The notes beneath the pieces are model-generated. The model was not told the DNA's origin. It ran no database searches and worked only from the letters and a program-made list of their open reading frames with translations. A stretch of DNA of 64,000 bases from Stromatinia cepivora (Eukaryota; Ascomycota; Leotiomycetes; Helotiales; Sclerotiniaceae). A program made the position numbers and the translations under genes. Within the stretch, counting starts at the first letter, position 1. Each line of letters begins with the position of its first letter. The DNA lies in NCBI GenBank assembly GCA_014898415.1, contig RCTD01000003.1:682001-746000 (forward strand), read 5' to 3'. Of the stretch, positions 12,141-23,847 are shown one piece after another.

Positions 12141-14987
12141 CGGATTGTAGTATAAAGCTTATTCTCCTTCACCTTTTAATATAATTTTATAATTATAAAA
12201 TCGATTAAAAGGCAAAATGTTTAATTCGTACTTGGAAAAAGCTCGATAATATTATCGATATTCAAATAGTATTTCAAATTCTGAATCGATTTCGATCAAT
12301 ATTCAATCGAATTTCTTTCGAACTTTTGTATTCTTGAATTCAGTTAGGATAATCAATATTCTCTTTTCTGTATATCATTCGTTCTATTAAAAGTTTATCA
12401 TATTATCGAATTCTTTTAGAATAATAATAAAGAATTCAATTTGTTTATTTTTTTTGTATTCTAATTGAAACTTATCGGATTTGAGTATACATAAATCAAG
12501 GATTTCGGGTGATATACGGGGGAAGCATTTATAGATCTGCAATAATAGTATGATTAATTGAGAAGGAAATGAATTGAATTTGAAAGGAATCAGGATTTCT
12601 TCCTTTTCAATAAGAATCTATATTGTATTTATATTTGAAGATTCTTATTGTATATTATCAATTGCAATTGATTTACTCAATTATAAATCTCTTCGATTCC
12701 AATATTCTTCGAATTGATTATTTCGTCGATTAGTATTTTATTAAATTAATCGATCGATCTTTCATTTACAAAGGGATGATTGAATAATAAAGAGATTATT
12801 CGAATAAAAGATGATATAGAATCTTTCTTTAAATTATTCAAAATGTCTATTGAAGCAATCAAGTTTTGCTCGAATTTCTGATAATCAAAATCTACTTAAA
12901 ATAATATTATAACTCCTCAATTCAATAATAAAGAAAAGAACAAAAGATTATTCATCATTATCAACTATTAAATTAAGGAATATAAAATAAATAATAATAT
13001 AATCTTATATATCATTATATTTTTTAACTTTAATTGAAACTTCAAACGATATAATTCTGGATTTAAATATAAGAAATAAACAAATAAAGAATATAATATT
13101 AATAAAAACGAATCTATTTATTCCAAAATCAATAAATACTTTTAATCGATAAGTATAACCATTTTTCAAAAGGTTATAGGGAAGGATAAATATTTTTCCT
13201 TTTATAAATTTGATTAAATCAAGAAATCTTATATCCTATATAGTATTTAAAATAGAAATAAAATCTAAACGTTTGGTTTTAAATACTTTTCTTTTTTTAA
13301 ACAAATATTCTATATAATTTCAATTGTAATTTCTGAACTGAAGTTTTTTTCGGTATCTCAATATTCTTCGAATTCTTCTGCTTTTTTTTATACTGTCTCA
13401 ATTTCATTGAAATTATCGATATAAAGCATCAATATATATACTACTTTAGAAAAGGGAAAGAACGATGAATATTTGAAATTCGAATAATTATTAAATACAA
13501 TAAGACCGGTATATCCGAAAGAAGTATTCCGGAATGAAAATGGTTTTAGAAATATAAAAATTCCAAAATTGAAGTTATTAGAATTTCAAAAAAGTTGTAA
13601 GGGGTTTGTAATAATTATTGATTTGCAAATAACTATAGGGGTTTCTCGATCAATATAATATTGGTTTCGTTTTCGTAATGAAACTTCATTTTGATTTATT
13701 TTAATAAATATATTCGCGAATTCTTCTATAATCTTACAATCCTTAATAAATATTACTACTGTTTACAAAAGAAAATCGGAAATCTTTTATTTGAGATCCC
13801 TGAATAAAATCTTATCATCAATAATCTCTATTTAAGTAATAAATAATCTGAATTTCCTATATCATTTTAGGAAGTTATTATATCGAATTATATTAAGCAT
13901 AATCTATATCTTATATTAAAAACAAATATCATCGATTTCAACCGGGTTCCGATAAATCGCTACAAATTGTTCGATCAATTCGAATATTATAAATCGGAGT
14001 ATTCGTATATAAAGAATATAACAATATATTTATACTTCCGATTCAATTTAATCGATTATATATATACAATATTATATTTCATTCTTAAATAATATAATAT
14101 ATAATTCGAATCGTTCTATAACCAATAATTATTACAAATTAACTTTAGATTCAATATTATTATTAAATTTAATAATAAGATTTGTAAGTTTAGATATATA
14201 TATATCTTACTACAAATTGTAATTAATACAGGAATACAATCTTAATCAATTAGGTTGACTTTTTGAATAAAAGGACTTTTGATTATTAAATAAATCATTA
14301 CTTTCTGAAAGAGAAGGAGAATCCTTGAAGGGCCCCAAATAATCAGATCGTTTGATCGAAGTTTTCTTTCTCTGATTTCGGGATCTTCAGGTTTACTTAG
14401 ATAAAAATCCTTAAATTTCGATTGAAGAAATAAAGGGAATCCCAGATGTTGTTATTGATTTGGATGTTTGTATAGATATCATTTAGGGTTTAAAAGGAGA
14501 TTGTATTATTGTAGAGCTCATCATTACCATAACTTTCAATTATCGATTCTTCTCTTTCAAATTTATAACCATTATATAGAAATCTTATAATTATAATGAT
14601 AATTCGGAAGAAGTAATTGAACCATTAAAAGCATCGGCTTTATACACTGGAATCTTCTCTTTACCAATCTTCTTTTTTCCAATAATAATATTATCCAATC
14701 CTATATTTATATTTTCTTTAAAGAATTGTTGAAATAATTGAGGAGAAAAAGAAAGTTCCTCAAAATATACTTTCGAAGATTCGGAGCATACAAAAGGAAA
14801 AGTTCGTTGTATTATGAAAATGATGATACATTTCTAAAGGGATTTATCTTTGTCGATTAGATCAGAATAGATCTTCTTCCTTTGAATATAACATTCGTAA
14901 AAGTTCACCTAAAAAGATATTATTAAAGTAAAATATTATTTGGAAGACTATTAAATAGCCAAACGCTTGTAAATGAATTATAGATAA
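12141..14987 (-). other. Destroyed gag/protease zone and leader of the retrotransposon
   Basis: Strongly AT-rich with no reading frame of useful length. The position between RT and the 5' LTR implies protease, gag and leader. The part from about 14392 is shared with the truncated copy at 1598-2188. Confidence 0.55.
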
Positions 14988-15269
14988 TATAATACACAAA
15001 AGCCATAATAGAATTAAATAAACAAAATCAATTATATTCTTTAGAATCTACAATTGAAGAATTATAGCTCATAAAGAACGACTAAATATATATACACAAA
15101 TACCCATTTATAAACTGTAGGGTTGTATATAAGCATTATTAGGATTACCATTTTACTATACTAAATCGTATGATTCATAATATATACATATAGATGATCA
15201 GCTCATAAATTGATATGGGAGATAAGAGGTATCACGTGGTTAGCCTCCTGTGGTTCACGATTCGTGACA
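14988..15269 (-). repeat. 5' LTR of the gypsy-type element
   Basis: 282 bp, ending CGTGACA on plus (TGTCACG on minus). It is followed by the GGTTA duplication and then the last 45 bp of the hAT-like element. Confidence 0.85.
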
Positions 15270-15319
15270 GGTTATACCCCGGGTTACCCCGGGTATACCC
15301 TACCCAGTGCCCAGCCCTG

Positions 15320-15327
15320 TAATATAA
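15320..15327. repeat. Target-site duplication (right) of hAT-like element
   Basis: An exact TAATATAA copy matching 7476-7483, directly after the terminal CCCTG of the element. Confidence 0.85.
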
Positions 15328-16800
15328 TAGGAATGGAGATCCTTACCTAAGGAGGAATCTATAACTTAATAATAATCTATAAAAAACGAAGTAGATAAAT
15401 TTATATATAAGATCTTATAATTATATTAATAATTACTTTATGAATGATTTTTTCTCGGGTATGATTTTGAAGGATAAAGTTGAGGGATTGGAAGGATAAA
15501 ATAGAAAGATAAAAAAAGAATAGAAATTTTATATGAAGTTTATTTAATAGATGGATATATAGACCTGAGATGAATTTCGAGTGTGATAAAGAGGATTTTT
15601 TGATAACGAAGGGGGGTATTGGGATATATAAAGATATGAAGAAGAAATTTGATTTGTTATAATTTGAAGGGAAAGAAAAAGAAAGAGGGAAGAGAGAGAA
15701 GAGAGGATGAAATTATAATACTATGAAAATAATATAAGAGTTGGGCAGGTATTGGGGGAGTGAATTTTATAGTAATATACTTACTTACAGGGGAGAAGAA
15801 GAGGGTGGATGATATATAATAGTTGAATATATTAGGAATATAATATAAACAGAACGAACTAGTGATGATACTTTTCTCGTATATATATATGTAGAGAGGG
15901 TATACATTAATTATATTTTAGAATTGAGATTTATTGTATAAGATGATGAAGAAAATGAGAGAAGGATTTATTAAGTAGATGAAAAAGATCAATAGATAGA
16001 TGAGTTTGTATACTAGTTGATGAGTAGTAAGACGATATGAAGAGGTTTTGGGCGGGTGTCTTGGATGTAGTTAATCTACCCGAGTATTATAACGTTTTCA
16101 TCATCTAATTAGAGGATCAAGAGGTGAATAATGGGGAGAGAAGAGAAGAAAACATGAGTAAAAGAGATGGATAGAATTGGGGCTGTATGCTTATTGATAT
16201 ATTGTGAGATTGAATGGAGATATTTGGTCGGCTATAGATGATATGCCGGAGTACCAATGATACTTTTCTAATTTAGTCAGATGTCCAAATAATTGATGAT
16301 GAAGATAGAAGAGAAATGGATAGAAATGCGATTATATACCGATTGATGTCTTGTGGGATGAAATAGAGGTATCAAGTAAATATAGATTAAAGATACTCAA
16401 GGGATCATATATAACGATGAGCAAGCAGGAAGATGATGAAATATAGCTCAAGTAATGATTATTTGAGTATTGTGCTCTCCATCCGTTATATATGTGTGGG
16501 TATGAGATATAATGCAATTTTTGCGTTTGGGGGATATGAAGTTGATGATTTGGAGTGGTAGGAAACGATGATATGGTACGTGAAATATTTTTAATAATAG
16601 AAAGTGATAAAACAACACATGGAAATTTGGTTCCTGGAACTCCCCATTGTTTGTACATCGAAAAACGGAAATACATTTAATTTGAACATAAACTCCCCCT
16701 CCAACAACCCGTGAAAGCGTGAATACATGTAAATGTCCCAACAACCAAGGTCCTGTCTGCCCAATAGTTATACTCTCCAAAGACACTACAGTAGAAGAGT
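15328..16800. other. Transition zone, AT- and purine-rich, no supported gene
   Basis: Composition shifts gradually from the repeat island to genic DNA. Plus-strand purine-rich stretches occur at about 15480-15720. Overlapping minus-strand frames at 16332-16816 lack recognisable motifs. I see no terminal repeats. Confidence 0.4.
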
Positions 16801-17810
16801 ATGTGCTTCTCACCACGAGCGACCTCGTCTAAGGGACGTTTTACGATGAAATTTAACCGTATGATTTATCAAGCCTTTACATTTATCTCCCCTTTCCGCA
16901 TGTGCACTCTTAGCAGCTTTTCTTTCCTAATCAAGGCATCCGCATTCTCGATTGTTGGAGTCGGAATTCCTTTTCGCGATTTGCTCTGAACGATAGTGAG
17001 TGTTTTAACTTCTCTTTCAAATCACTGAAGGCAAATTACATTTCTTTAGTTCTGGATGGAGGCGATGTATTGACTCGGGTCTCCGTCATTTCGGATTGAG
17101 TAGCTACATGTATAACCATGAATATGGTATTCCATGCACCGTTTTCTTTTTCTCCAATAGCACCATCGATTGCCGAAGTCACTTTGAGATATCCATTGCC
17201 AGTCTTTGGGTCTTTGGCATATACGGACATGTATATCTTGTTCGGATTGTAGGTAGTATGTCTTTCGGTAGATCAAAGGATATCGAATCGTCACTTTGGA
17301 TTTGGTCCTATATGGAGATGGGTCATTTGGTATTGATAAGATCAGAGGGCTTTACCTATCAACTTTTGCCCGGTCCCTTGTTATGTCTTCGGGTCAAAAT
17401 TGTTGGTACCACTCAAAAATGACTTTTTCATCTTCAAAGTTTGTTGTATATTGCCTTTGTACTTTCTTGCGAAATGAAGGCTTATTCACCAATAGGGATC
17501 GAATTGAAGGTGTCAATTGACAAAACATTGTTTATCTGTAATTCATTGATATATCGTATGTCCTCCAGATAGCCTATGTTGAAGTTAGTTATTTATCCAT
17601 CAACCCCACCAGCAAATCACTTCATGTTTGGTGGCTGAGACATGGGGTAGTGTAACAGTACCTGATTCGTTCCTATGCATGAGAACATGCAAAATTTGCC
17701 TTGAAGCAATTGAAATATGATACATATATGCTTCTTTGTCCGGTGAACCCTTCAAAGATAGCTGAACACTCCAAACAATAACCATGCAATAAATCTGTTT
17801 CAAAAGTCTC
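16801..17810 (-). pseudogene. Degraded coding region, family unrecognised
   Basis: Several minus-strand stretches read like ordinary protein but sit in different frames or are broken by stops: one at 17600-17803 ending VTLPHVSATKHEVICWWG, a shift-linked stretch around 17400-17580 (YLEDIRYINELQINNVLS), and one at 17036-17230 (YAKDPKTGNGYLKVTSAIDG). Taken together they suggest a single former gene running high to low coordinate. I do not recognise the family. It could alternatively be a multi-exon gene I have failed to splice. Confidence 0.3.
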
Positions 17811-18006
17811 CACCACCTTTTCCACCGCTTCTTGACTTTTTTTTATCTCCATGTTGCTTTTTCATTTTCAATCTCGCTAGATTGGCCGAAGTTTGTCTGC
17901 GATGAAACATGTTAACACATTCTAATGAAGTCAAAAAGGTGGCAGCACCTCAAATCCATCCAATTGCGCCGGTCCTATTGAGCGCCCCAGATCTCGATCC
18001 TAAAGT

Positions 18007-18851
18007 TCACTTGCCATCACCCGTCCTAGCTCGATGACGGGCCTCAGCCTCCAACTTCCGTTGAATTCGCTTTTTCTCTTTGTCATTTCTCACCTTCTGA
18101 GTGAACTTCCTGAACTCCTTATCACTCATACGGTTTGCTTGGGAGAACTTCTTAACCCTTCTTGGGGCGATCTCGTTCTAGACGGGAAGGATGAACCCCA
18201 TGAATGGATTTTGCCTAAAAGTGCACGAAATGAAAGAAATGTATGACTTACAAGTGCTTCACTCTCTGTTGTTGCTCAATGGAAGCCTTCCCCGGAACTG
18301 TTGTACTGTATATGCGCTTGATTTCTTCATGTAACCTTCGATGTGTCTCCTCCTGATTATCAGTACGATTACGACTACTATCACACTGAATCTGAATTGC
18401 ATCAGTATTCTTTACATAGTATGTGCCGCGGCGTAATCCTTTCGATATTATCGATGGTAGAATGGCATCGAGGTCCTTCATTGACCAAACTGTATTCGCT
18501 TTTGAAGCCGTTCTAGATTTAATCAGTACTTAGAAACTTTTATCTATGGAGTTCAAAAAGCTCGACGTACTTGTTTGTTTTTTGACCACCAGCACCTCCG
18601 GCGGCTGTGTAGTGCGTTTTGGCTATCTTTCTGGGAATGGTAGAATTATTGAACTCAGAATACCATTTTCTGGCAATCTCAAATTCAGCCTCATCTGTGG
18701 ATTGAACAGAGTAGAATTTGTAACTCTGAAGATCCAAATTTGAGAGTAGAAATCGTGCTCGAAAAGGTGATGTATGAATTGGCATGGCAACGTGAAAAGA
18801 TGATTGCAACAGCTTACTTGTGAGCTTCAAAAAAGCACTTGAATAACGCAT
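18007..18851 (-). CDS. Mitochondrial RF-1-domain peptidyl-tRNA hydrolase-like protein (ICT1/Rso55 type)
   Basis: This is a member of the short release-factor family (human ICT1/C12orf65 and yeast Rso55 type) that acts on stalled mitochondrial ribosomes. The start is ATG at 18851 (MRYSSAF), with a basic, serine-rich N-terminus typical of a mitochondrial presequence. The catalytic GGQ lies in AGGAGGQKTNK and is followed across an intron (18513-18570) by TASKANTVWSM, as in the family. The second exon (to about 18252) holds RNRTDNQEETHRRLHEEIKRIY. A Lys/Arg-rich tail (KKFSQANRMSDKEFRKFTQK) is open down to the TGA at 18007-18009, as expected, but its junction is unclear: the obvious GTAAGT donor at 18251 with TTTTAG acceptor leads to an in-frame TAG before the tail. 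An extra intron within exon 1 (GTAAGC at about 18827) is possible. Confidence 0.8.
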
Positions 18852-19614
18852 ATTGAAAGTTCTGGAGTGTAACAAATACTGGACAGCTGACCCAATATAT
18901 ATATATTGTCACCTCGACAGCCTCTTCAGGGACCAAGGTTCAATGTCTCACCTACCTAGAGGTTCACATGAAATTGGCAAAGAAACTAAATTCTGCACGA
19001 TTGAAGTAGTAAATACAGTGCAAAAGGAAAACTTTCCCTTTCTAGCCTCTGTCCAAATGTTGTTGTTACGGGTAAACAAATACTCGTGCCTAAGGGTATT
19101 ACGTAAGCACAGAGCACAGGTACTTTGTACTTACTAACTCTATGTACAGCTAGCGCAAAAATGTCTTTCAAGATTTCTTGGCATAACCAAATTAATTCAA
19201 TTCTTCTTCTCATAAAAGCATCAAAAAGTATTGCGACAACCTCTTGGACTCGACACAACGATACCCAAAAAATCATCAAATTAATTCCAATAAACACCAA
19301 ACTATCTTCGGCATCAATAAAACGACACTTTTACTTTACTACTCTGACATAGATAACATTTCTTTGATCGCAGTTTCCCCCCCAGAGTTTTCAATTGAGC
19401 AAGCGGACAAATCTTGACTAGATCTGCCAGCTTTTGATTGAGAACTTTTCGCATCGCTTTTGCCTATCAAATTATCTACAAACTCTTCTAGTTTCCATAT
19501 CTGCCACTTGCAATCAGTTTGTATCTTCTCCTAAACTAGGACATTGTCGAAAAGTCGGATTCATTCAACTTTGATAATTCTTGTGTGCATTCCACACTCA
19601 TAACAAAGATATTT
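18852..19614. promoter_or_regulatory. Divergent intergenic region, RF-1 factor / Nab3-like
   Basis: 763 bp between two divergent start codons, so it should contain both promoters. No gene or repeat is recognisable inside it. Confidence 0.4.
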
Positions 19615-22218
19615 ATGACTTCGGAACCGCCTGAGTTCCATACAAAAATTCAATCTCCGCTCTCTCCACTTCCGGTTCACCTCCCTAATCCATCCGAAAT
19701 TCCTGTTCTTCGAAATCAGATTGATCCGGCTTTCAACATGACAACGACCCACGAGCCATCCAAGGTTCCCTTGGTGGTTCCTAAGATCACTGAGTCCGTG
19801 ATGATTGTTGAGAATATTGAATCCCCGCATTCCGATACTCGATTTTCAGATGCATATGATGAGAAGGATGAGGATACAACAGTAGCAAAAGCTGAAGAGG
19901 AAGATGCAAGCGATGATTATGCCATGACATTTGACTCTGATGGGGAAGAACATTCAGATAGTCACGATATATCACAGGCAGTTGACCAAGAGTTGAGCAA
20001 TCTTTCTAACGCAGTGCCAACCAGCGAATTGCCTACTTCTCTTTCCAACGATCGATCTGCCACATTTGATTCCCAAAATGGCCCAGAAACCCAACCCGCC
20101 CTTACTATCCCTTCTCTTACTGTCCCTTCGATTCCTCAATCTACAGCTGCCCAAAGCTCTGATCATTCTCAAAATCCCATTACCAAAACCGAACCCACAA
20201 GCTCTGAGGATTCCAACGGAGAAATAGACATTCAGCAACTTTTGGACAATATTACTGCCAATGCCGAAATAAATGCACAAGCTGCCCGCCCAAATTCTTC
20301 CTCTTCTAGCAATGCCCCTCCAAAAGGTAGCTCAAGTCTGCCTACCCATGCAAGCCTTCCCCCTCGTCCACAAATTACACAAATTCCCAAACGTTCCAAT
20401 TATACTTCTTTCGATGAGCCCCATAAGTACAATGTTGGAGGTTCAGGTTATTCACACCAACCCAATTCCTATAACCATTCTGGTGTAACATCATCATTAG
20501 TTGCAGTCGGTGCTCCTGGTACCGCTACTGATTCCCGATATGGACTTCCCCCACCCCCATGTGTTTCTTTCAATCATTCCCCTCAAGATGCGAACAGCCC
20601 ACAACCTTATTTACAATCCCACCGCATGCCATCCGTTCTATCCTCTGATGGACATGATAATGATGACAGACCATGGGGACCAATAGTCCAGAAAAAATAT
20701 GATGAATTTCTTGATAGAGAACGCACATATGTCACCGAAGGGCTTTGGGAACGATTCCCAAAAGGCTCCCGATTGTTTATAGGTAAGAGTCTTATGCAAT
20801 AGCACTAATCAGCAAATGTCTAATATTCCTTCAGGTAATCTTCCATCGGAAAAACTTACCAAACGAGATCTGTTCCATGTTTTTCACAAGTATGGTGAAC
20901 TTGCCCAGATATCGATCAAACAAGCATTTGGCTTTGTTCAGTTCCATGATGCATCAGCTTGTCATAAAGCTCTCGAGATGGAACAGGGCAAGGAAGTCAG
21001 AGGTCGCAAAATGCGTAAGTCATCCCATATTGCTCCCCGGAGCTAGGCTAACATTTTTTCCGTTCAGATCTCGAAGTCTCCAAGGCACAAAAGAACACAC
21101 GAAAGGATCACACCAACGGTCAATCCTGGAGAAGATCCCAATCCCCCGAACATACAAGAGGAAACACGTCAGGTCGTAATCGGAATGCCCAGTTCGAAAC
21201 TCGTGGTTCTGGCTACAACCATAATGATCGCCATAGATCGCAACAACAACATGGGAATCAGCGTACACATGATGGATATCGACCGGGTAGATCGCCATCA
21301 CCAATTCGAGGCTATAGAGGTAGAGATGAATACAGATCTACCCGTAATAATGACTCGTACGATAGTAGAGATAGACGTCGTTCACGATCTCCATTTTCTG
21401 GTGGACAACGTGGCAGCTATCGAGACCGAAGCCCGAGTCCGAGAAGTCGTGAAGCCACTGAAGATGGTGCACTCCAAATTCCGCGACGCGAACCCTCAAT
21501 GGTTCCTGATGTTCAAATCATTCTCATGGCGGAGCTAGACCGAGGATTTGTCTCCTGGGTTGAGGGAGAACTTCGTGGACGAGGTGTAAAAACCGAAGTA
21601 ATGTTCCTTAGCCCTCGACTCCCTCTGCAAGCTGTCGTACGGAGACAGATTCTTGAAGGTGTCATCGCCGTTTCTCAACTTGATATGAGATCTCAGAACG
21701 CCAGCAAAATACCCCTTCAAGTATTTGATCGCTCAGGAGGCATTAATGCTGCCGTTCGATTTGATGAATATCAAGACCTGGAACCTAAAATAGCTGCCGA
21801 GCTTGTTGTACGTGCGAAAGCTACGGCTCAAAGGCCTCAGTACCCACCAAATCCAGCTCCAGCATACCAAGCACCAACAGCACAACCAAACCCAAATCTG
21901 GCAAATATTATGGGACAGTTGGATAATCCTACTTTGCAGAAATTGCTAGGTACATTAAATAATATGCCTCAGCAACAAAATGCACCCGCTGTAGCAGCAA
22001 ACTCGACAGTTGATATTGTGAGTTTGTTAGGTGGTTTAGCACCACAACAGCAAGTACCTCAACAAGTTTATCAGCGACCAATGCCACAAGCAGCAGCCGA
22101 TCCTTATGGTGGCTATAATAATAATGTTGTATATGGACAACCAGCTGCACAACAAAATGGACAAGATGCACAGCAGGTTCAGGCTATTATGGCCCAATTG
22201 GCCAGATATAGACAGTAA
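19615..22218 (+). CDS. NAB3: Nab3-like nuclear RNA-binding protein
   Basis: Nab3 is the RRM subunit of the Nrd1-Nab3-Sen1 complex, which terminates short non-coding RNAs and hands them to the nuclear exosome. The predicted 832-residue protein starts at ATG 19615 (MTSEPPEF). An acidic, Ser/Pro-rich N-terminus is followed by the RRM, whose RNP2 (RLFIGNLP) spans the intron 20783-20834 and whose RNP1-like QAFGFVQF is in exon 2; a second intron is 21015-21067. Next come an RS/RD-rich stretch (RDRRRSRSPFSGG), an anticodon-binding-like domain beginning VPDVQIILMAELDRGFVSWVE, and a Gln/Pro-rich tail ending QAIMAQLARYRQ. The order acidic region, RRM, RS region, Q-rich tail matches fungal Nab3. Rrp6, the exosome nuclease of the same pathway, is encoded 5 kb away. 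Confidence 0.85.
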
Positions 22219-22842
22219 ATAGTGGATTCGTGGTCGTTTTTTCTTTTTTATCTGGGAGGCCATCGTTTACTTTGCATGAGATGGAGTTTTAATGTTTATC
22301 ACGCGATGAATTATGTTATGGTCGGTCTTTATTGCATGTGCATTCATTTAGGGGCGTTATGGCGTGGCATGGCACGGGAGTTATCATGATGTAAGAGTTT
22401 GTTTTTTTACTACTTGTATGATGTGTGGATGCATGCAATTTTCATGGAGAGTTGAGGTATCGGGGACAAAAGAGAATAGGAGAAATCGCCTGTTGCGCAG
22501 ATTGATATCACTGCTCTTTATAAATAATTAATACCAAAGGAAGAGATGTTTCTATTTCTATATCTGTCTATATACTGACTGAGGCCGTTTATCGAGTGAG
22601 GAGAATGATTACTTTTCTCGTATCCTACAACTGTTGCACATGTGGAGATGATTTTGTGAATGAATAAGAAATAGAAGTGAAGTAAGTGTATCTAGACATG
22701 AAGTTCGTGTGCTGTTGTACAAGTCGTGGTATTGATCGTTAAGTATTTAGAGCATCTTAGGCTTCGAGGGCCATGCTGCCGGTCTTGTAGGTCGGTTAGT
22801 TGAGTAGTTCTAGGTTCTTCAAATTCATCTGCGAACTCAAAC
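22219..22842. other. Convergent 3' intergenic region
   Basis: 624 bp between the ends of the Nab3-like and LETM1-like genes; it should hold both 3' untranslated regions. No gene or repeat seen. Confidence 0.5.
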
Positions 22843-23847
22843 TCACCTAGTCAAAAGTAAAGTTTCCACCCCAACCTTTTCCCTCGACCTTAACCAGGCA
22901 TTCAAATGCATCCGTAGCATATGCACATCCCTTCCCATAACATCAATCCCCCTTTCCACACACGCCATCCTCAATTCTTCCTCATACATCTGTTTTACGC
23001 CTCCCTCACTCTTAATCAACATATCATCCAACTCCAAATATTTCACTCTCCTCGCCACCTTCCTCCTTAAAATCGCATTCGGCAACCCGGGTAATCTCCC
23101 TCCTATATAATCCCACATACTACTACTCAACCCCAGACTCCAACTAATATGCAATAACTGCATCCGACGTAAGTCTTGCACAGCCGTCCCCACCGGCGGA
23201 GTCTTCATGGTTAAATTCCTAAAACTAATCGCCCTCCTCTCTTCTAATTTCTTTCGATCCGCATCTACCTGTTTCGGAATCCGACATGTCCACGGCACCA
23301 CATTACTAATAGCAATAACCACCAACGGCGTAAACTCCCCACAAATCAGGAACACCAATGCGAAAATAGGAACCCGTTTCACATCATGACGATTTCTCAC
23401 CAACAGCTGAAAATCCGAACGCGAGAGCAATGCACCTTTTACCGCAGATGAGAGTGAAGATTTATATTTTTCATCGATCGTCGTTTGGATAGTGCGGGAA
23501 GCGATAAAATTGTAGTAGATATTTTTAACGCCCGTTTTGTAGAATTTGGCATAGGCTTTTCCGAGTGTGAAAGCGTATTTGAAGAAGAAGGGTTGATTGG
23601 GTTCGCGGATGGGGAGATCGAGGGGCGCGGGGAGCGTAGAGGGTGGTCCGTTGATGGTGTGTGGGGGGAGTATGGGTGAGGGGAAGGTTGGGCCGGCGTG
23701 GGAATTGGATTGGGAACTTGAGAAGCGTTGGGGGGAGGGGTGAAGGAGAGATATTGATTGGCTTGTCGTGGGTTGGAATTGCGATTTGAGGGTTGATTGG
23801 AAGATGGTTGATGAGGTGCGCATACTGCGCATAGTGGTTGTATTCAT
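22843..23847 (-). CDS. LETM1-like mitochondrial inner-membrane protein
   Basis: A 334-residue, intron-free protein starting at ATG 23847. The N-terminus is Ser/Thr/Arg-rich without acidic residues (MNTTTMRSMRTSS), a likely mitochondrial targeting sequence. Residues 150-192 match the LETM1 core, with RNRHDVKRVPIFALVFLICG leading into one membrane segment (about 159-186) and then WTCRIPKQ. The soluble domain after it (PPVGTAVQDLRRMQLLHISW...LRMHLNAWL) corresponds to the ribosome-binding domain, which links mitoribosomes to the inner membrane in yeast Mdm38/Mrs7. No EF hands or coiled coil, so it is the short form and not LETM1/Mdm38 itself. Role in ion exchange or translation is inferred from the family. 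Confidence 0.8.
   Translation of the reverse strand: MNTTTMRSMRTSSTIFQSTLKSQFQPTTSQSISLLHPSPQRFSSSQSNSHAGPTFPSPILPPHTINGPPSTLPAPLDLPIREPNQPFFFKYAFTLGKAYAKFYKTGVKNIYYNFIASRTIQTTIDEKYKSSLSSAVKGALLSRSDFQLLVRNRHDVKRVPIFALVFLICGEFTPLVVIAISNVVPWTCRIPKQVDADRKKLEERRAISFRNLTMKTPPVGTAVQDLRRMQLLHISWSLGLSSSMWDYIGGRLPGLPNAILRRKVARRVKYLELDDMLIKSEGGVKQMYEEELRMACVERGIDVMGRDVHMLRMHLNAWLRSREKVGVETLLLTR

Larger units (their letters stand above)
8224..15269 (-). mobile_element. Full-length Ty3/gypsy-type LTR retrotransposon, RIP-degraded
   Basis: A 7046-bp element on the minus strand, bounded by 282-bp LTRs (8224-8505 and 14988-15269) and GGTTA duplications. In minus-strand order it has the 5' LTR, an untranslated leader and gag/protease zone (about 12200-14987, destroyed), reverse transcriptase (about 11600-12140), an RNase H zone, the integrase zinc-binding domain (10494-10688), the integrase core (10140-10349), a 3' region, a polypurine tract and the 3' LTR. 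RT before integrase is Ty3/gypsy order. Stops interrupt every domain, so it cannot encode its own proteins. It is inserted inside the hAT-like element and is therefore younger than it. Confidence 0.85.
7484..15319. mobile_element. hAT-like non-autonomous DNA transposon, split by a retrotransposon
   Basis: Both ends carry the inverted repeat CAGGGCTGGGCAC (13 bp perfect), flanked by the 8-bp duplication TAATATAA. Subtracting the inserted LTR element and one copy of its 5-bp duplication leaves about 785 bp, too short for a full transposase. Subterminal zones (7496-7610, 8135-8222, 15270-15310) are packed with GGGTA/TACCC palindrome-like words such as CCCGGGTA, probably transposase-binding repeats. 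An AT-rich open stretch at 7709-7933 has no recognised domain. The superfamily is inferred from the TIR and TSD. Confidence 0.8.

Noticed and set aside
18852..18875. Longer N-terminus for the RF-1 factor
   Set aside because: It would begin at TTG; the first ATG is at 18851.
19585..19614. Longer N-terminus for the Nab3-like protein
   Set aside because: It would begin at GTG; the first ATG in frame is 19615.
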